Assembly: GCA_050084985.1 (NCBI GenBank)
Contig: JBITNC010000002.1
Coordinates: 19,716,001-19,780,000 of the forward strand
Direction of reading: 5' to 3'
DNA: 64,000 bases
Source of the DNA: Nageia nagi
Taxonomy: Eukaryota; Pinophyta
Shown: positions 25,085-37,470 of the stretch, piece after piece
How the letters are laid out: each line of letters opens with the position of its first letter
How positions within the stretch are numbered: the stretch's first letter is position 1
Notes under the pieces: model-generated
What the model saw: the letters and a program-made list of their open reading frames with translations, nothing else
Database searches by the model: none
Told to the model about the DNA's origin: nothing
Position numbers and translations under genes: made by a program

Positions 25085-25470
25085 ACCGATTGTTAAATTG
25101 GAGGTGCTTCCATATTATTTGAGAAAAAGAGCGAGTAATTGCTCTCCCCATTAATATGGGAGTCAACATTGTTGTTGTTAAAACCTTTTGCTTCTATTCT
25201 TATCTACAAGTTTAAGCAAGAAATTGCCCGTAGTAGATTGATAAAAGTCAACCCTAGAACATTGTTAAATTTTATAGCTTCCATTATTCTTTGGGATCAA
25301 GAATAAGAAATTGTTCTCCCCATTGAATTGGAAGTCAATGTTCTTTTCCTATCATATCCCATCCATTTCAACCCCTTAGAACATCGTTAAAAAGCTTCCA
25401 TCATTCCTTGGGATCGAGAGTAAGAAATTGCTCTTCCCTTTGAATTGAAAGTCGATGTTCTTCTTCCCTT
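25085..25470 (+). repeat. Three degenerate copies of a ~85-bp motif
   Basis: Copies lie at about 25092-25180, 25263-25350 and 25383-25470. Each runs gttaaa, gcttccat(t/c)att, tgggatc(a/g)aga, taagaaattgctc(t/c), then gaattggaagtcaatgttct or a variant. Confidence 0.85.
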
Positions 25471-25957
25471 TTCATTCATTATCATCTACCCATAAATTGA
25501 ATGTGTGATACATCTTGTTCCATATCCTTTGGTACATGTTATCATAAAATAAAAAGTATTAGTAGCCAAGTTTGCTAAATGATACAATCTAATACTGCAA
25601 TTTTCAAATCATTATCCTTAAATTTGAAGATATTTAATAATATCCAAATCAACATCGATGATTGAAATAATAATAAAACTAATAACAATAATCGAAACAC
25701 TTATTCAATCTTGAGATACACCATCAATGTGTAGCACATCAAAGTAAGTTCAAGATTAAAGTTTAATAATCATGCTTTTAAATGTCTTAAGAATGAATAA
25801 TAAAATACATAATACAATCATCTATCATTAAGTTGATCCTTGTAGTAAACTTGAGTTTGTATCATCATCTCAATAAATGAGGTAGAATGCATTTGTCTTG
25901 TTTTCAAGTCATGTTCAACAAAAAACCTCAATCATGGAAAAACATATTTCTAATGAT

Positions 25958-28225
25958 TTTTGCAAGAAATGATCATGAAACCCATTCTGCTGGGGCAAAT
26001 AGTAGAATTATCAAACATTAAAATGTTATCTACTTTGAAAGGACTCCACGTCACATACATGCTAATGGCATAGAGCCTATGGAATACAGTGTTCCATAAA
26101 ATAACATGTTGTAGACAAGCATGAGTACTTAGTAAAATGTAGAACCTATTTTCAAAATACTTTGATTGCAAAAATTCAAAAAGTTTATGTTTGATCATAA
26201 TTTGGGGCAACTATGATTGTCCATGACTCAAAGCAAATCATTTGCCTCTACCATCAACCAACAAAATCAAGATTTAAAATATTCGTACATAAGTTGACAA
26301 ACTCAAGTGTATGAGTTTTGACTTAACCACTTACCAACCTCAAGTATATTATCACCTACTTATGAGTCTAGTGGTATTTGTATAATTCTACAATGATAAC
26401 ATATTAGTTTGTTTGTATTTTCTTAAGACACATGACTATGTTTGCTCACCCCATCATGTATCACATATGCATTTACGTTTATGAAAAAATCGTATGTGAT
26501 TATACACAAGTGTCAACCATTCGTCATATTCATACATCATGTATATGTACTCGTGGGAATAAGTCAAAACAAAAAAGAAGATAACCAAATAAACATGCAA
26601 ACTCGATCATAAATAATTCATCATGAATCCTTGATAGGACAAGCACCATTTATTGTTTATGATCTTACAATGAATCATGAACTCCCTAGTTCAAATCATA
26701 TGTCATGTTATGCATGTTTAGTCATCACTTATTGTTATACGTATTCAAAGAAACCCTAGTCATCAAAAAACATGATTCCAATGATTTTTGTAGAACATAT
26801 TCTTCTAGAGTAATAACATAATAATCAAAATTTTAATTAATGCACACAAAAGGGACTTCATGTTAGATACCTGACTCGGCTCCATACATTTCTCGGAATA
26901 AACACAAAACACCGATGTAATGATATATGGAAACAAGCCTTTAGTACCTATTTGGTGCACAACCAATGTGTGTTCAAAATACTTCAATTGCAAAGCTCAA
27001 GAAATCATACCTGGATAACTGGGGTAAATACAATTTCCCATGACTTAAAATCAAACCTTATGTTCACCTATAAATGATTGAAATAATAAGGTTAGAATCA
27101 TTCGTACATTTATCTTACTTGTTCACTAGCTAATAAATATTAGTTTTTTTTAACAGTCTATCATCATCGTCACTGACATCATTAGTTAGTTCAAAAAGGG
27201 CCATAATGCTAAGAAAAGCACCACAATCAAAGTAAGCCCACGATCACATAGCAATATCATGGCTACTTCTCTCTTAAAATGTACTCAAAACATTGTTAAT
27301 TAGAAAATCAAAAGTTATATGTCTACTCACGGTTAAGGTAATTAGGATTGCCTATAACCTAAGATAAGATATTTATGCTCAATATGATTCTAAAAGACTT
27401 ATGCAAAAGATCATCATGAAACCCATACTGCTGGGCCAAAAGCAGAGAAAAATGAAAGATGACTTGTATATACAAAACAAGCTTCCTATCACATACTCGC
27501 TTCGGTATGCGGAGACAAACTAGAGTCTTATCACGCAACTGCCATAAACAGCACACAGTATGGAGATAATCACAAGTGAAGTTTTGATATACAACATCAC
27601 TATCTCAAAATTGTATACATCAAATAAGCTTACCATCACATACTCACTTCGGTATGTAGAGACAAACTAGAGTCTTGTCATGCAGCTACCATAAACAACA
27701 CACAGTATGGAGATTGACACAAGTGTAGTTTTGATGTATTACAATATCATTTTCAAAATGTATCAATTGCAAAAGTAAAAAAAAAATCATATTCAGTCAT
27801 GGCAAGGACTATCCTCATGACAACACCAGATGATGAAATGTATATATATAATAAGTTTTGATTTAGAGAAGCTATAATTATATCCTACTAAAAGATCTTA
27901 AGCTTTATACGAAAAAGATTTTGATGATATTTCTTAAAAATATCGTTAACATTTACAAATATCAAAGAAGATAAAATGTGATGTATCATTATTACAGGAG
28001 ATCATCTTGAAACCCCGTTGTCGGGACAAAGGACAACACCATTCAAACTCATATACTAAGGGGGACTTATACAGTACATGTGCGCTTAGACATGCAGAAT
28101 GACATTATAGAAATGTCATGCAACTATCACACAAGCTCAACACATTGTCATACCGAAAACAGTCACTTCTGAAGTATATTCAAATTTATTTTCAAAACTA
28201 CATCAAATGTAAAATGAAAACACAT
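25958..28225 (+). repeat. Irregular array of ~200-bp modules
   Basis: Modules begin near 25958, 26776, 27395, 27614 and 27994. Typical parts are a start like atgatcatgaaaccca with tgctggg-caaa, a middle with cacata(c/t) and acaa phrases, and an end like ttttcaaaatacttcaattg. Copies are separated by unrelated sequence and are strongly diverged, except the tandem pair at 27481-27745. Confidence 0.7.
27481..27745 (+). repeat. Tandem duplication inside the module array
   Basis: Two copies about 147 bases apart (from 27481 and 27628). They share cttcggtatg, gagacaaactagagtctt, and acacagtatggagat with few differences. Confidence 0.93.
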
Positions 28226-28377
28226 TTTATCATAATTTGATAAATCAAAATTTTGATTCATTTAAGAAATTGAGTCAAAACTTATATCATAAAAAAGTAA
28301 CAACAAACAATCAAGCAACAATGCTTCTCCTTTTATATTTTTGAAATCATCAACCACATATTTTCGGTTGATAATTT

Positions 28378-28392
28378 CAAAAAGGGGCAAAA
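28378..28392 (+). promoter_or_regulatory. Polypurine tract of element T
   Basis: caaaaaggggcaaaa lies immediately before the 3' LTR start tgtagacacc. This is the expected primer for plus-strand DNA synthesis and confirms plus orientation. Confidence 0.92.
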
Positions 28393-29243
28393 TGTAGACA
28401 CCTAAAAATGTCCCCTTCTTAACTAGTAAACATTGAAATAATCATAACTATTTATACAAGCCTCAAATAATCTTGAAAACTTCATTATTGGATAGCTCTC
28501 ATCGAGTACATGCAAAATGAGTGGTCACATGACCCCTTTTCAATAAACATTAACTATTTGACGGTTGTTTTAATATTGTTATAAAACTGTTAACCAGTCG
28601 CCGACGTTCGCCTTGAAACGCTGACGTTTTGAGCCAGTCGCCGACGTTCGACATCCAAACGCCGGTGACTTTGTAACAATCGAATAGAAGCCAAAATAGC
28701 AAAAGGAAGTTGGAATGCTTCATTTTTCCAAGATGAGGTGGATAGAGGGGGTCAGTTACGACCTACGGTGGTTGTTCACTTCCTCTTACCAGCCTTGAAA
28801 CATCTCATCCAAAATCTATAAACATAAGCTAATACAAAGCAATATGGAACCCCAATTGAACCCATTTTTGAAGTAGGGTAATGCTGCAAAAATCTTGTGA
28901 GCTCATACATTTTATTGTTTTATGCTAGTTTCAATTCAATGCAATGTCATACATAGATGCTTTGATGTTATTGTCTTTTGCATGTGTGTAGAATTTACAG
29001 GTTGCTCATATCAAGGAAGAAGCAAGCAAACTCAAAAACAATGAAGATTTAATACTCTTTATTTTGGCACATAGCATTTCTAAAAGTCCCTTCTAAGGGA
29101 AAATTGTAGTTTGAACTGAGATTGAATATCATTTTGCAATTACAACATGTCTATCTATGTTATATAATTTGAGGTTCAATGAAGATTGAAGAATAATTTT
29201 ATTTTATTTTATTCTATATTCCAGCTCAATTTTCATTGCAACA
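28393..29243 (+). repeat. Element T, 3' LTR
   Basis: 851 bases, aligned end to end with 16979-17830. Differences are concentrated in the first ~300 bases, including the CpG-rich block. AGTGG follows at 29244-29248. Confidence 0.95.
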
Positions 29244-29248
29244 AGTGG

Positions 29249-29480
29249 TATCTCAATACACCATTTAAGTTGTGGTATTTTCCTTGGACTTACTTGCATA
29301 TCAAATATCTTGCTTTGACCTTATTTTATACATGTACGTGTTTTTGATATCTACACTTTTTAAATTGTTATTTGCTCATTACATTTCTTATGGTGCATTT
29401 ACACCCTTTTCAAAATGTTATTATTTAACACAATAAATACTATTTATTAATTAATAATAAATCATATTTAGGCATCTATA
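29249..29480 (-). repeat. Element L, 5' LTR, second part
   Basis: Continues the alignment to 15610-15850 (ttgtggtattttccttggact, taataataaatcatattta) right after the AGTGG duplication of T. It ends at 29480, followed by GTAAG. Confidence 0.88.
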
Positions 29481-29485
29481 GTAAG

Positions 29486-30189
29486 TAAGGTGGGTAAGTA
29501 TCTAAATCTCCATCTTGGTAGATCCTAATTGTGTTTTTAATTAAATATATTTATTTATTTATTATTTACCATTTGGCCATATATTTTATTCAAAATAAAC
29601 AAGTATTGGGATTGTTATTACTATGAAATTACTACACTTTCCCATTTTACACATCTACAAATTGGTTAACTTGACATGAATTAAATTAAACCTTAAAATT
29701 TTAAAAATTTAATTTATTAATTTTTTAAGGATTTCTTAATTGAACTTACTTTATAAATGGATAACAAAATGGAAAATATTTGATGTTCTAGAATTGATAA
29801 TTCCCCATAGGATAATCCACCACTTCTTGATACAAGGAATAAGTGCAAATGTAAAGGTGTAAAACCATATAGAATAAGTACAAGAATTAAAAACCTCAAT
29901 AGTAGTTAATCATATCACTATAATGGTGATAATTATCATGGGATGATGAGAGTTGTGATGATGAACTAAAGGTAATAATAGAAAATAATGAGCAACAATT
30001 GATCCCTCACAACACTACATCTCAAGCATTTCAAATTGATAATATCATAATTTTAGAAAGAGAAATACATCTTTTGTAATGCCTCATGCATTATCCACAT
30101 CTTATTCAAAGGTTTTTCCTATATCCTAGTCTTGTTGAATATATCTATAGAACCTATTAGCTTATGAACATCAATACTTTCATACCACC
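29486..30189. other. Spacer, no gene seen
   Basis: AT-rich. Includes runs of tatttatttattatt near 29550. The 60-codon minus-strand frame at 29717-29899 lacks any motif. Confidence 0.5.
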
Positions 30190-32145
30190 ATCCACTAGGT
30201 TTCCTTTAGACATACATTTGATCATAATTGAATCTGAATCACCTCAAATGACCCCCTTGTAGCCTCTAAAATATGCCATCAGTGACTTAAATATATAGGA
30301 ATGGACCAACAATGTCCTAAAGCTAGAGGAAAAAACTGACAATGATCCTTCCTATGTTAAGTTATTTCCTAGAATTAATACAACATATCTTAAGTGTGGT
30401 GCTACGTGCCAATCTATCCCTAAACCTATCATTACAACAACTCCTAAGCCTCTAGAACCTAAGCAATATTGATCATGTTAGAATGAATGTGGAAATTATG
30501 AGGACAACAATATAAAATAAAAAATAGACATGCTAATCGAACTAGAAAAGAAGTCACACATACCATAGTTGATCAACAACCTAATAAAAATCAATAATAT
30601 AAATGCCATGACAACAAATTTGAAGACTTAGAAGATAAAGAGTATAAGGACAAACCATATTATGTTGTTTATACACTAATTAATAAGAGGAAGAACCTTT
30701 TAAATTAGATAACATAGAATAAATTTTAATCGATAAATATCCAACATAGTTAACCAAAAAGAGAATAATGAAAAAAACTTAAAGTCTTAAGATTGGTCAA
30801 AATCTTGCAATACAAAAATGCCCCTTCTTACCAACAATGCGTAGTACTAAAAACTTTTGAACATGGTTTATTTTTAGAAAAATTATGATAGATTGTTAGC
30901 TTTACACTTGGTATAGTGGATTATGATGAGTATTTTTAGGAAGAAAATATCAATAACCAATAAATGAAATACCAACATAAACAACCAAAAAATCAACAAG
31001 AATAAGAAATCCCATAAGAAAATCATCAATCAAAAATCATTCAACTAGAAATACACCATCAAGAATAAATCAAACATGAATTACCATAATTTGAAGGTAA
31101 TATGATTCACACCATAGTAATACACAACCAACAAAAATGAATGCATTGTTACTTGATACAACTTCCAAAATAGATAAAGTTTACAAAATATCTCAAGCGT
31201 AGTTATAATAAGATTGGTGATAAAATCAACCTTTATGTATTAGGATTAGAAATAGAATTTGGGATGGTAAAAGAAATATTAAATTTACAAAGGATGATGA
31301 GAAAGGTGATCCACATATGCATCTCAAAAAATTTAAAGAGGATACAATAGATTATGAACATGATCATTATATGTTAGAAAAGCATTTCTAACATAGTCTA
31401 AATGAAGATGCATCAAATTGGTTTTATCATCTAGAAGAGAGTAACATTCAAATTTCTAATCAGCTAAAAGGAGAGTTTGTAAAATAATATAAAAATAACA
31501 AAAATAAAAAAGTCAAATTTATGTATTTAGAAAACTTGAGATAAAAATAAAATCAAAAAGTATGCAATTTTATAAAGGAATGGAATAAAATTCTAGTAGT
31601 GGTCACATTATATTAAATGAGCTCAAATACAAGTTAATGAAATATTTAAGAGATGAATGTTAAACATATTTTTTTTAATTTAACAAATAGACATTAGCAA
31701 AAATGATTGATATGATTACATGCAAAGAAGAAATCATGATAAAGTTAGAAAAATGGCAAAATGGCTCATAAAAAAAAAATCAAGATATCAAAAACCAAAA
31801 TCATATTCATAAGAAGAAAGAAAGAAGTAAAATAAAAATAACAAAAAGTAAAAAACATTTGTGGCTAGAGTTGAAAATTATAGTAGTGATGAAGAACTTA
31901 TGAGAATACCAAAGAGAGCTTATACTCCAATAATAAAAACTTATGATACATTTTTAGATGATTTGGTCAATAAGGAGATCATTGATTTAACATATATTAA
32001 TAAAAATACATTCCCAAATAGAGTTCCAAAATATTACAAATTTGAGGAATTTTGCAACTATCATATAAATACAAAACATCTCATAAAGAATTGCCATAAG
32101 CTTAAGGATATTGTACAAAATTTGATAGATCAAGAGTTAATTTAA
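30190..32145 (+). pseudogene. Tat-type gag remnant
   Basis: Plus-strand pieces in several frames. 30290-30470 reads LELEEKTDNDPSYVKLFPRI, a pre-gag-like acidic segment. 31300-31500 gives DPHMHLKKFK and NWFYHLEESNI, the D-P-x-H-L and W-F/Y parts of a retrotransposon capsid. 31861-32145 is an open block of 94 codons with FCNYHINTKHLIKNCHKLKD, a CX2HX4HX4C-type knuckle, and then QNLIDQELI, the usual continuation in Tat-type Gag. The latter aligns best with the second knuckle of T (HCHQLNHAFHDLMD). No protease or polymerase follows. The GH of the knuckle is replaced by KH. Confidence 0.68.
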
Positions 32146-33811
32146 TTTGATGATGATAATGCAGATTTTCTAAACAAATTCATAGATAATTCAATGTCAA
32201 TCCATCCAAATAATTAGAGTTAGGGACTTTATCAAAATCCAATACCATGGAATGAGAAAGAAGTATCATTTGCACATGTTGCAAAATAGGAACAGCAATA
32301 ATATTTTCACCAACACTTAAGAAAGTGTTTCACACCACTAGATTCTATTGATGATGGGGATGGAGAATATTCCTCCTCATATTTCATATGGTATACATCT
32401 TTTTTTTATTAAATTACAAGGAAAAAAAAAGCCAAAAAAATCATAAAAACTTATTAATTTTTTATTTTATTTTATCTTTTTTTTATTATCATAAACTAAA
32501 TAAAAATACATAATTCACATACATTACATGGCACATATGTAGAAAAAAAAAATATGCCTTTATGTTTTCATTCATTTATATTTATTTTACATACAATACT
32601 TACACTCTATACAAGTTCCATAATCAAATATCATCCCTATACTATTTTATCTCCTAGATGAGCCCTTAGAGATATTCATATGAATATTAGAGCTATGTTT
32701 ATCCCTATTAGATGAGGCACCTCCACCATATCTCACTTTTAGCACTCCACCCATGGTCATTTATCCATAACATCTCACTCTCTACTCTACAATTGCTCAT
32801 GTAGACTACCTATTTGAGCCATAAAACTTTGTATATCCTCATATAGTTTGTTCTATATCTTCATGGATCCATATTATATATAACATTATAGCTTCTCACA
32901 CTTCATGATCATTATATCTAGGGCTTATTTTAGCCTCTCCACCTTTGGTTCCAAATGTGCAATTGTTAAAATAAAACATAAAGCTTGTTAGTATTGTATA
33001 TGTGCATTTATTTGTACTAACTAGGTTAGAGCTAGTGGGTATTACCTCAATCATTGATGAGCTCAAGGACATTGATGATACCTGAGGGTTGGATCAGCTC
33101 CTCCTCCTCTTTCTCCTTCTTCTCTTAATTTGGGGTATCATATTTATCTTGCCAAACAAGTATATCCTCTTTTTCTAAGGATCCTCCTCATCCTACTGCT
33201 AGTAGGACTCATCTCCTCTAGCCACCTCATGGATATTAAGATATAGAGTTGATGGATACTCCACCATGCTACCTATATTTAGTTTTGTATCAACATTTGA
33301 TTCCTCTTATGGTAACTCTTCACAAGATTCCTAGTTTGAGCATGATTTGACTTCTATAGGTTTAATAGCATACCATTATACCTCTATCATCTAGGATTCC
33401 CTATGGAATCCTAACCTATCATAGTACCCTCTATAGGTGTTACAACACCATGTATTTTTTCCTAGTTTGTATGTAGGTGGAGTTATCAACCTAGGTGATA
33501 TTTCAAATATCCTCCTCTCAATCATCCATGTGTTTTTAGGGTCACCATATCAATCTAACCTTTGATAATAGGTACAACTAGAATTATAACTCCTATAGGT
33601 CATAGGGTAGGTAGTATGATCTATAGTACCTCCCCCACTTGAATCATCTAGAATACTCACCATATGGTAAGTCCATTGGTATACCCCTAGGGTACATGAT
33701 ATTGATATACTCATATTCCCATGCATGTAATAACATCAAGTGGATCATTACTTTCTAACCCCAAGATATGATGGTGAACTCATGTAGGTTATGATAGAGT
33801 TATGCTAGTGA
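32146..33811. other. Unassigned region with possible minus-strand coding remnant
   Basis: From about 33600 to 33040 the minus strand can be read with few stops: DPKNTWMIERRIFEISPRL, then NTYRGYYDRLGF, and near 33110 a basic run with KRRRRKRRR. I do not recognise the family. A plant mobile-domain-like or other transposon protein is only a guess. The rest (32160-32990) is AT-rich with A- and T-runs and shows nothing. Confidence 0.35.
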
Positions 33812-35093
33812 TGTTATAAATATTAACACCCCTTTGAATAATTGCATTCAAGTTAGTATCACTAAATATTAATGTTCCCTAGTGTCAACATATGTATTAG
33901 ATTACTAAGTACTAATCTCTATTTTAGGTAGTCTAAGTCACCGTATAGTAATACTAGACCTATTGACACAACAAATGGATTGGTATCATAACCCATGTTT
34001 CATCTTTTTTATGAATTTAGTGATAATATTTGATATCAATTGGTATTCAACTTAAAAGGGTAAATGTATTATTTAAGTGAGAATGACCTAAATACCATCC
34101 AACATGCCTATATTAGACTACAAATCGGTGCCTTATACATTAGGCTATAGAGTTAGGAATATATGAAATAGTGATGGAGAAATAAAGGTAATGATAACAT
34201 ATTCAACCACTTAACATTCAAATAATGTGAATATAATAATTTAATCATGAAAAGAAGAAGCATTCATTTACTATTCAATATTTATAAAAATAAATGAAGC
34301 ATACAAAAACCATCCCACATGAGCTCAAGAAATGATGAACAAAGGAAACACCCTTGAATATTGTAATCAAAGTCTTATAGAGAAACATTGAATAATACGT
34401 TTTGCAATATTCCAAACGTATATTTGATTACAAATACTGAGACTTTTCCCAAATCATACAACAAATTGCTGGCAAAAATGTTTCAACCTAACCTATAATA
34501 CTTGAAAGCCTAGTGTAATAATGAACATAGTAATAATGTTTCTTCCCTAACATGTTTATAATAAACCAAGTGAGAATGAGAGTTTTATAATGTATGGGTG
34601 ATGTAAAAAAATTAAGAAAATTCCAAAAAGCCTAATAGAGCATTAAAAAATACCTAGTTGTCTTTAAAACAATCTTAAAACTTTCTTGCTACTTCTTCAT
34701 ATAGGCATCATTGGAATTTTCATGATCAGGGAATAACTGCTTTGATCCTTCTATCATGTTTTCTATTGTATCTTTAGCTGGTGTAACTTCTTCAAGTAGT
34801 AGTATGATCTTTGTTATCATATTATGATTTTCAAAAGATGTGATAGTTGGTCTAGATACAAGCCAACTACATTTTTATTCAAAACATATCCTTTTATTAG
34901 CTACCACTTATATTATTATAAAAGATCCCTTTTTACAAAATCACCATGTGTAAGTTACCAAAGTAAGGACAAAAATGAGTTTTTACAAAAATAATTCCCA
35001 ACATTCAAACCCATGCATTAAATATCTAGATTCATTTTTCTCTAGGTTATTTCATCAACCACTTGAATTATTATATCTCTTAAATTTTATTCA
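33812..35093 (-). repeat. Element U repeat R1, probable 3' LTR
   Basis: Aligned with R2 through blocks such as ctaatctctattttaggta, gacctattgacacaacaaat, gaaatagtgatggagaaata and attcatttttctctaggtta. The homology stops after the minus-strand start tgaataaaat. Confidence 0.62.
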
Positions 35094-35569
35094 GTTTTCT
35101 CTAGGTTAATTCTTTTGATATTTTATTACTAATATAAGGTCCATTAGAAAGCTCTTTATTTAATTATAGTAGCCTAAGATAGCACTTGAGCTTACATCAA
35201 CAAACTCTCATATAATTTTAACCTTTTCAATATTTCCTCTTAGATAGGGTTTCTTTCAAGTGGCATATAGCCTAAGGGATTTGTTTAGAATGAGGCATAA
35301 ATTTTAAGGTTCCATCAAAACTTTAATTTTCTTCCTTTACCTTTTTAGCTACCTCTAATATAAGTTGACTATAATGAAGCATAATGTTTTTGGTTCCTTT
35401 TTAGAGGTTGCCTCAAAAGTATTATCATTTAACTTAACAAAATCAACTTTTTCAACCCTAGGTTCCATAGTATCAATTGTAATTTCCCTAATATTCCTTA
35501 ATTTCTCATGAATGTATCCAATTATTGATAACCAAACAAAATCTTTATTAACACCATACTTATTCTAAA

Positions 35570-36740
35570 CTAGTTGTTTACTTCCAAATACAAGAAAAAT
35601 TATTTATGGGATCATAAGGTCTCCATAATACTTTTGGAAAACCATATTGGTCTATAATGAGAAATGTATTGAGAAAGGAATGGGCACTATTAAAAATTAT
35701 ATGACCAATCTTGCATAGGTATCTAAAAAAAATATATTTGCCTAACTTTGGTCTAATTCTTACTTTAAAATCTTTTGCTAATTGCCTAATTGCTTCCTCA
35801 TACAAACTAGAATCCATACAAAAGGTGGGTAAGATATTTGATTGCAATTTTACTACATACATCCTTATTATAGATTATATTTTAAATATTACCACTTCCC
35901 CTTCCTCATACTCTTTTAAAAAGAATTAAAAATTACTAGATATTCTAGGGATCGTATGAATAAATTGTCTATGTATATTTTTCAAGAACACCTCAAAGAA
36001 CCATTGATAACTACCTACTTGGAAATATTTATTGTACAGTATCATACTTGGCATTTGGATTTAGTTATTTACCAAACTATGTTCCATTTGTGATAGTAAG
36101 ATGTGAACTAGGATAGAATATCTAGAGAATTTCAGTTCATTTATGGCCACATAGCATTTTAAAATGTATTAATTCTTTTTCATTATTTTAAACAAATATG
36201 TGTCCTAATCATACACATCAATAGGTGTAAATGCAGTTCTTATCATGAGAAAGAAAACTTCTTTGGTCATAAAATAATGATTCCTAAGCCCTAGGATATA
36301 ACTGATATTTTGAGCAGAGAATCAAGTCCAATAATGAAATTTAACCATATAAATATGTTTCATCTTCAAACATGGATTTGGTTTTTGAATCAACTACAAA
36401 AAATTAGTAATTTTTAAAAGTGGATAATTCAAGGGGTTTGCCATATCTTTGGATTTTTAATGCCCTTTATATTTGATGCTCACTAAGTTCAAAATTATTT
36501 TTCATGATCATTCATGAAGAAATGTTTGTATGGGTCATACCTCCTAGTAAACTAATTCATTAGGTCACTTGAAAAATGTACAGGCAAAAAAACCAACATC
36601 CCTAGATCAAAATCCCATCTTTTTTCTTGAGATGATCCCAATTTTTCTCCCTCTCTACCCTTTGTATATGATTTCATCATCCTTTTCTATTTGTATTTAG
36701 GGGGATCCATAAATCATTTGTATATACTTTATACTTCTAG
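35570..36740 (-). pseudogene. ORF-A copy 1 of element U, unknown protein
   Basis: Read on the minus strand this is homologous to 48000-49170. In order: KGREGEKLGSSQEKRWDFDL near 36640; PVHFSSDLMN with RRYDPYKHFF near 36550; MTKEVFFLMIRTAFTPIDVY near 36260; a K/E-rich stretch; then the open block 35862-35578 with SLYEEAIRQLAKDFKVRIRP, LGKYIFFRYLCKIGH and FPKVLWRPYDPI. It has several stops and shifts, but reading-frame conservation between copies shows it once encoded a protein. It is not gag, protease, RT, RNase H or integrase by any motif I know. It lies 3' of gag, where pol would be expected. The coiled-coil-like tail (MLHYSQLILEVAKKVKEEN, near 35390) continues toward R1. Confidence 0.62.
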
Positions 36741-37119
36741 GTAAAACCATAATTCCTCCTATTCAATCATAGCTTGATTAATTTTATTAATAATATCATT
36801 ATGAGAAGTTCCCCTAGAAGCTAATGACCTGTATTTTCATTCATCTCTAAAGGCATTATGAAAAATCACTACCTCTTGTACATCTATCCTTTTTACTATA
36901 AAATTGATAATCTAAACTAGGTTTCTTTTAAGCTTATTGTACTAAAAATTGAGTAAAAGCAAAAGAAGAACTAACTATCACTCTATCGAGGTTTTTGGGA
37001 GGGACAAGTCACTTAAGTATCCAAAATTATGAACCCTTTTAAGTGTAGAGTGTTACCCAAGTGCCTTAATTTTATTTGACTTGCATATCTATCTATTGGT
37101 ATTAGTTGGTATCCTTTTA

Positions 37120-37470
37120 TCAAATCGACTCTTACTTTATCCAATAAATTACAACTTTACCTAATAGAGGAAAGTATTTTCTAATGTTATAGGGACATAC
37201 CTAATTAAATAATAACTTATCTAACCATTACATAACCTCCTTGAGGTTTTACATGTTTATCAAATGGTTGACTTAATTATATAATGAAGTTTTAAATTAT
37301 CCAATGCAAGTACTACTTTCTCAATGAGTACCCTTACCTTGTGAGGAATAGTCTTACCTGATGATAAAGAACCTTTCTCGATGACATTTCATTTTTTCCA
37401 ATGAAAATATACCTTACTCAATGAAGAATAATATTACCCAATGAGACTTAACCTTACCCAATAAAGTATA
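37120..37470 (-). repeat. Degenerate short-repeat array, core CAATGA
   Basis: The words tacc(c/t)aatga, ctcaatgag, cccaatgag and ccaatgaaa recur every 15-30 bases, alternating with actta(c/a)c words. The same kind of array lies at 49600-49965 in the second copy, at the same place relative to ORF-A. Confidence 0.72.

Larger units (their letters stand above)
23845..28377 (+). other. Element T 3' region, 4.5 kb without coding capacity
   Basis: Here an autonomous gypsy element would have RT, RNase H and integrase, but no block of these families is visible in any frame. The longest frames (24501-24737 plus, 25950-26210 minus) have no motif. It holds a purine-rich run (24425-24485), a three-copy degenerate repeat (25085-25470) and an irregular array of modules (25958-28225). 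Confidence 0.8.
16979..29243 (+). mobile_element. Element T, 12.3-kb gag-protease-only LTR retrotransposon
   Basis: Two LTRs (852 and 851 bases) start tgtagacacc and end cattgcaaca. They are flanked by perfect AGTGG duplications (16974-16978 and 29244-29248). A polypurine tract abuts the 3' LTR. By my hand alignment the LTRs differ at roughly 4-5% of positions. The interior has a 2.1-kb leader, one long gag-protease frame (19924-23844) and 4.5 kb with no coding capacity. No RT, RNase H or integrase motif was found on either strand, so T must have depended on enzymes from another element. The gag type and the long extra region before gag recall Tat/Ogre-like elements. Because it is nested in L, T is the younger of the two. 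Confidence 0.93.
15269..29480 (-). mobile_element. Element L, small LTR element split by element T
   Basis: The two copies of a 0.58-kb sequence (15269-15850, and 16631-16978 joined to 29249-29480) are LTRs. The flanks carry the same five bases, GTAAG, at 15264-15268 and 29481-29485, which proves one insertion event. Minus orientation is supported by a polypurine tract reading aaggaggagcaaaa beside the left LTR, and by TTTTGGTGAAACC, a primer-site-like sequence, beside the right LTR. Without T the element is only about 1.95 kb and its 780-base interior has no coding potential, so it is non-autonomous (TRIM- or SMART-like in design). T is inserted in its right LTR. Confidence 0.85.
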
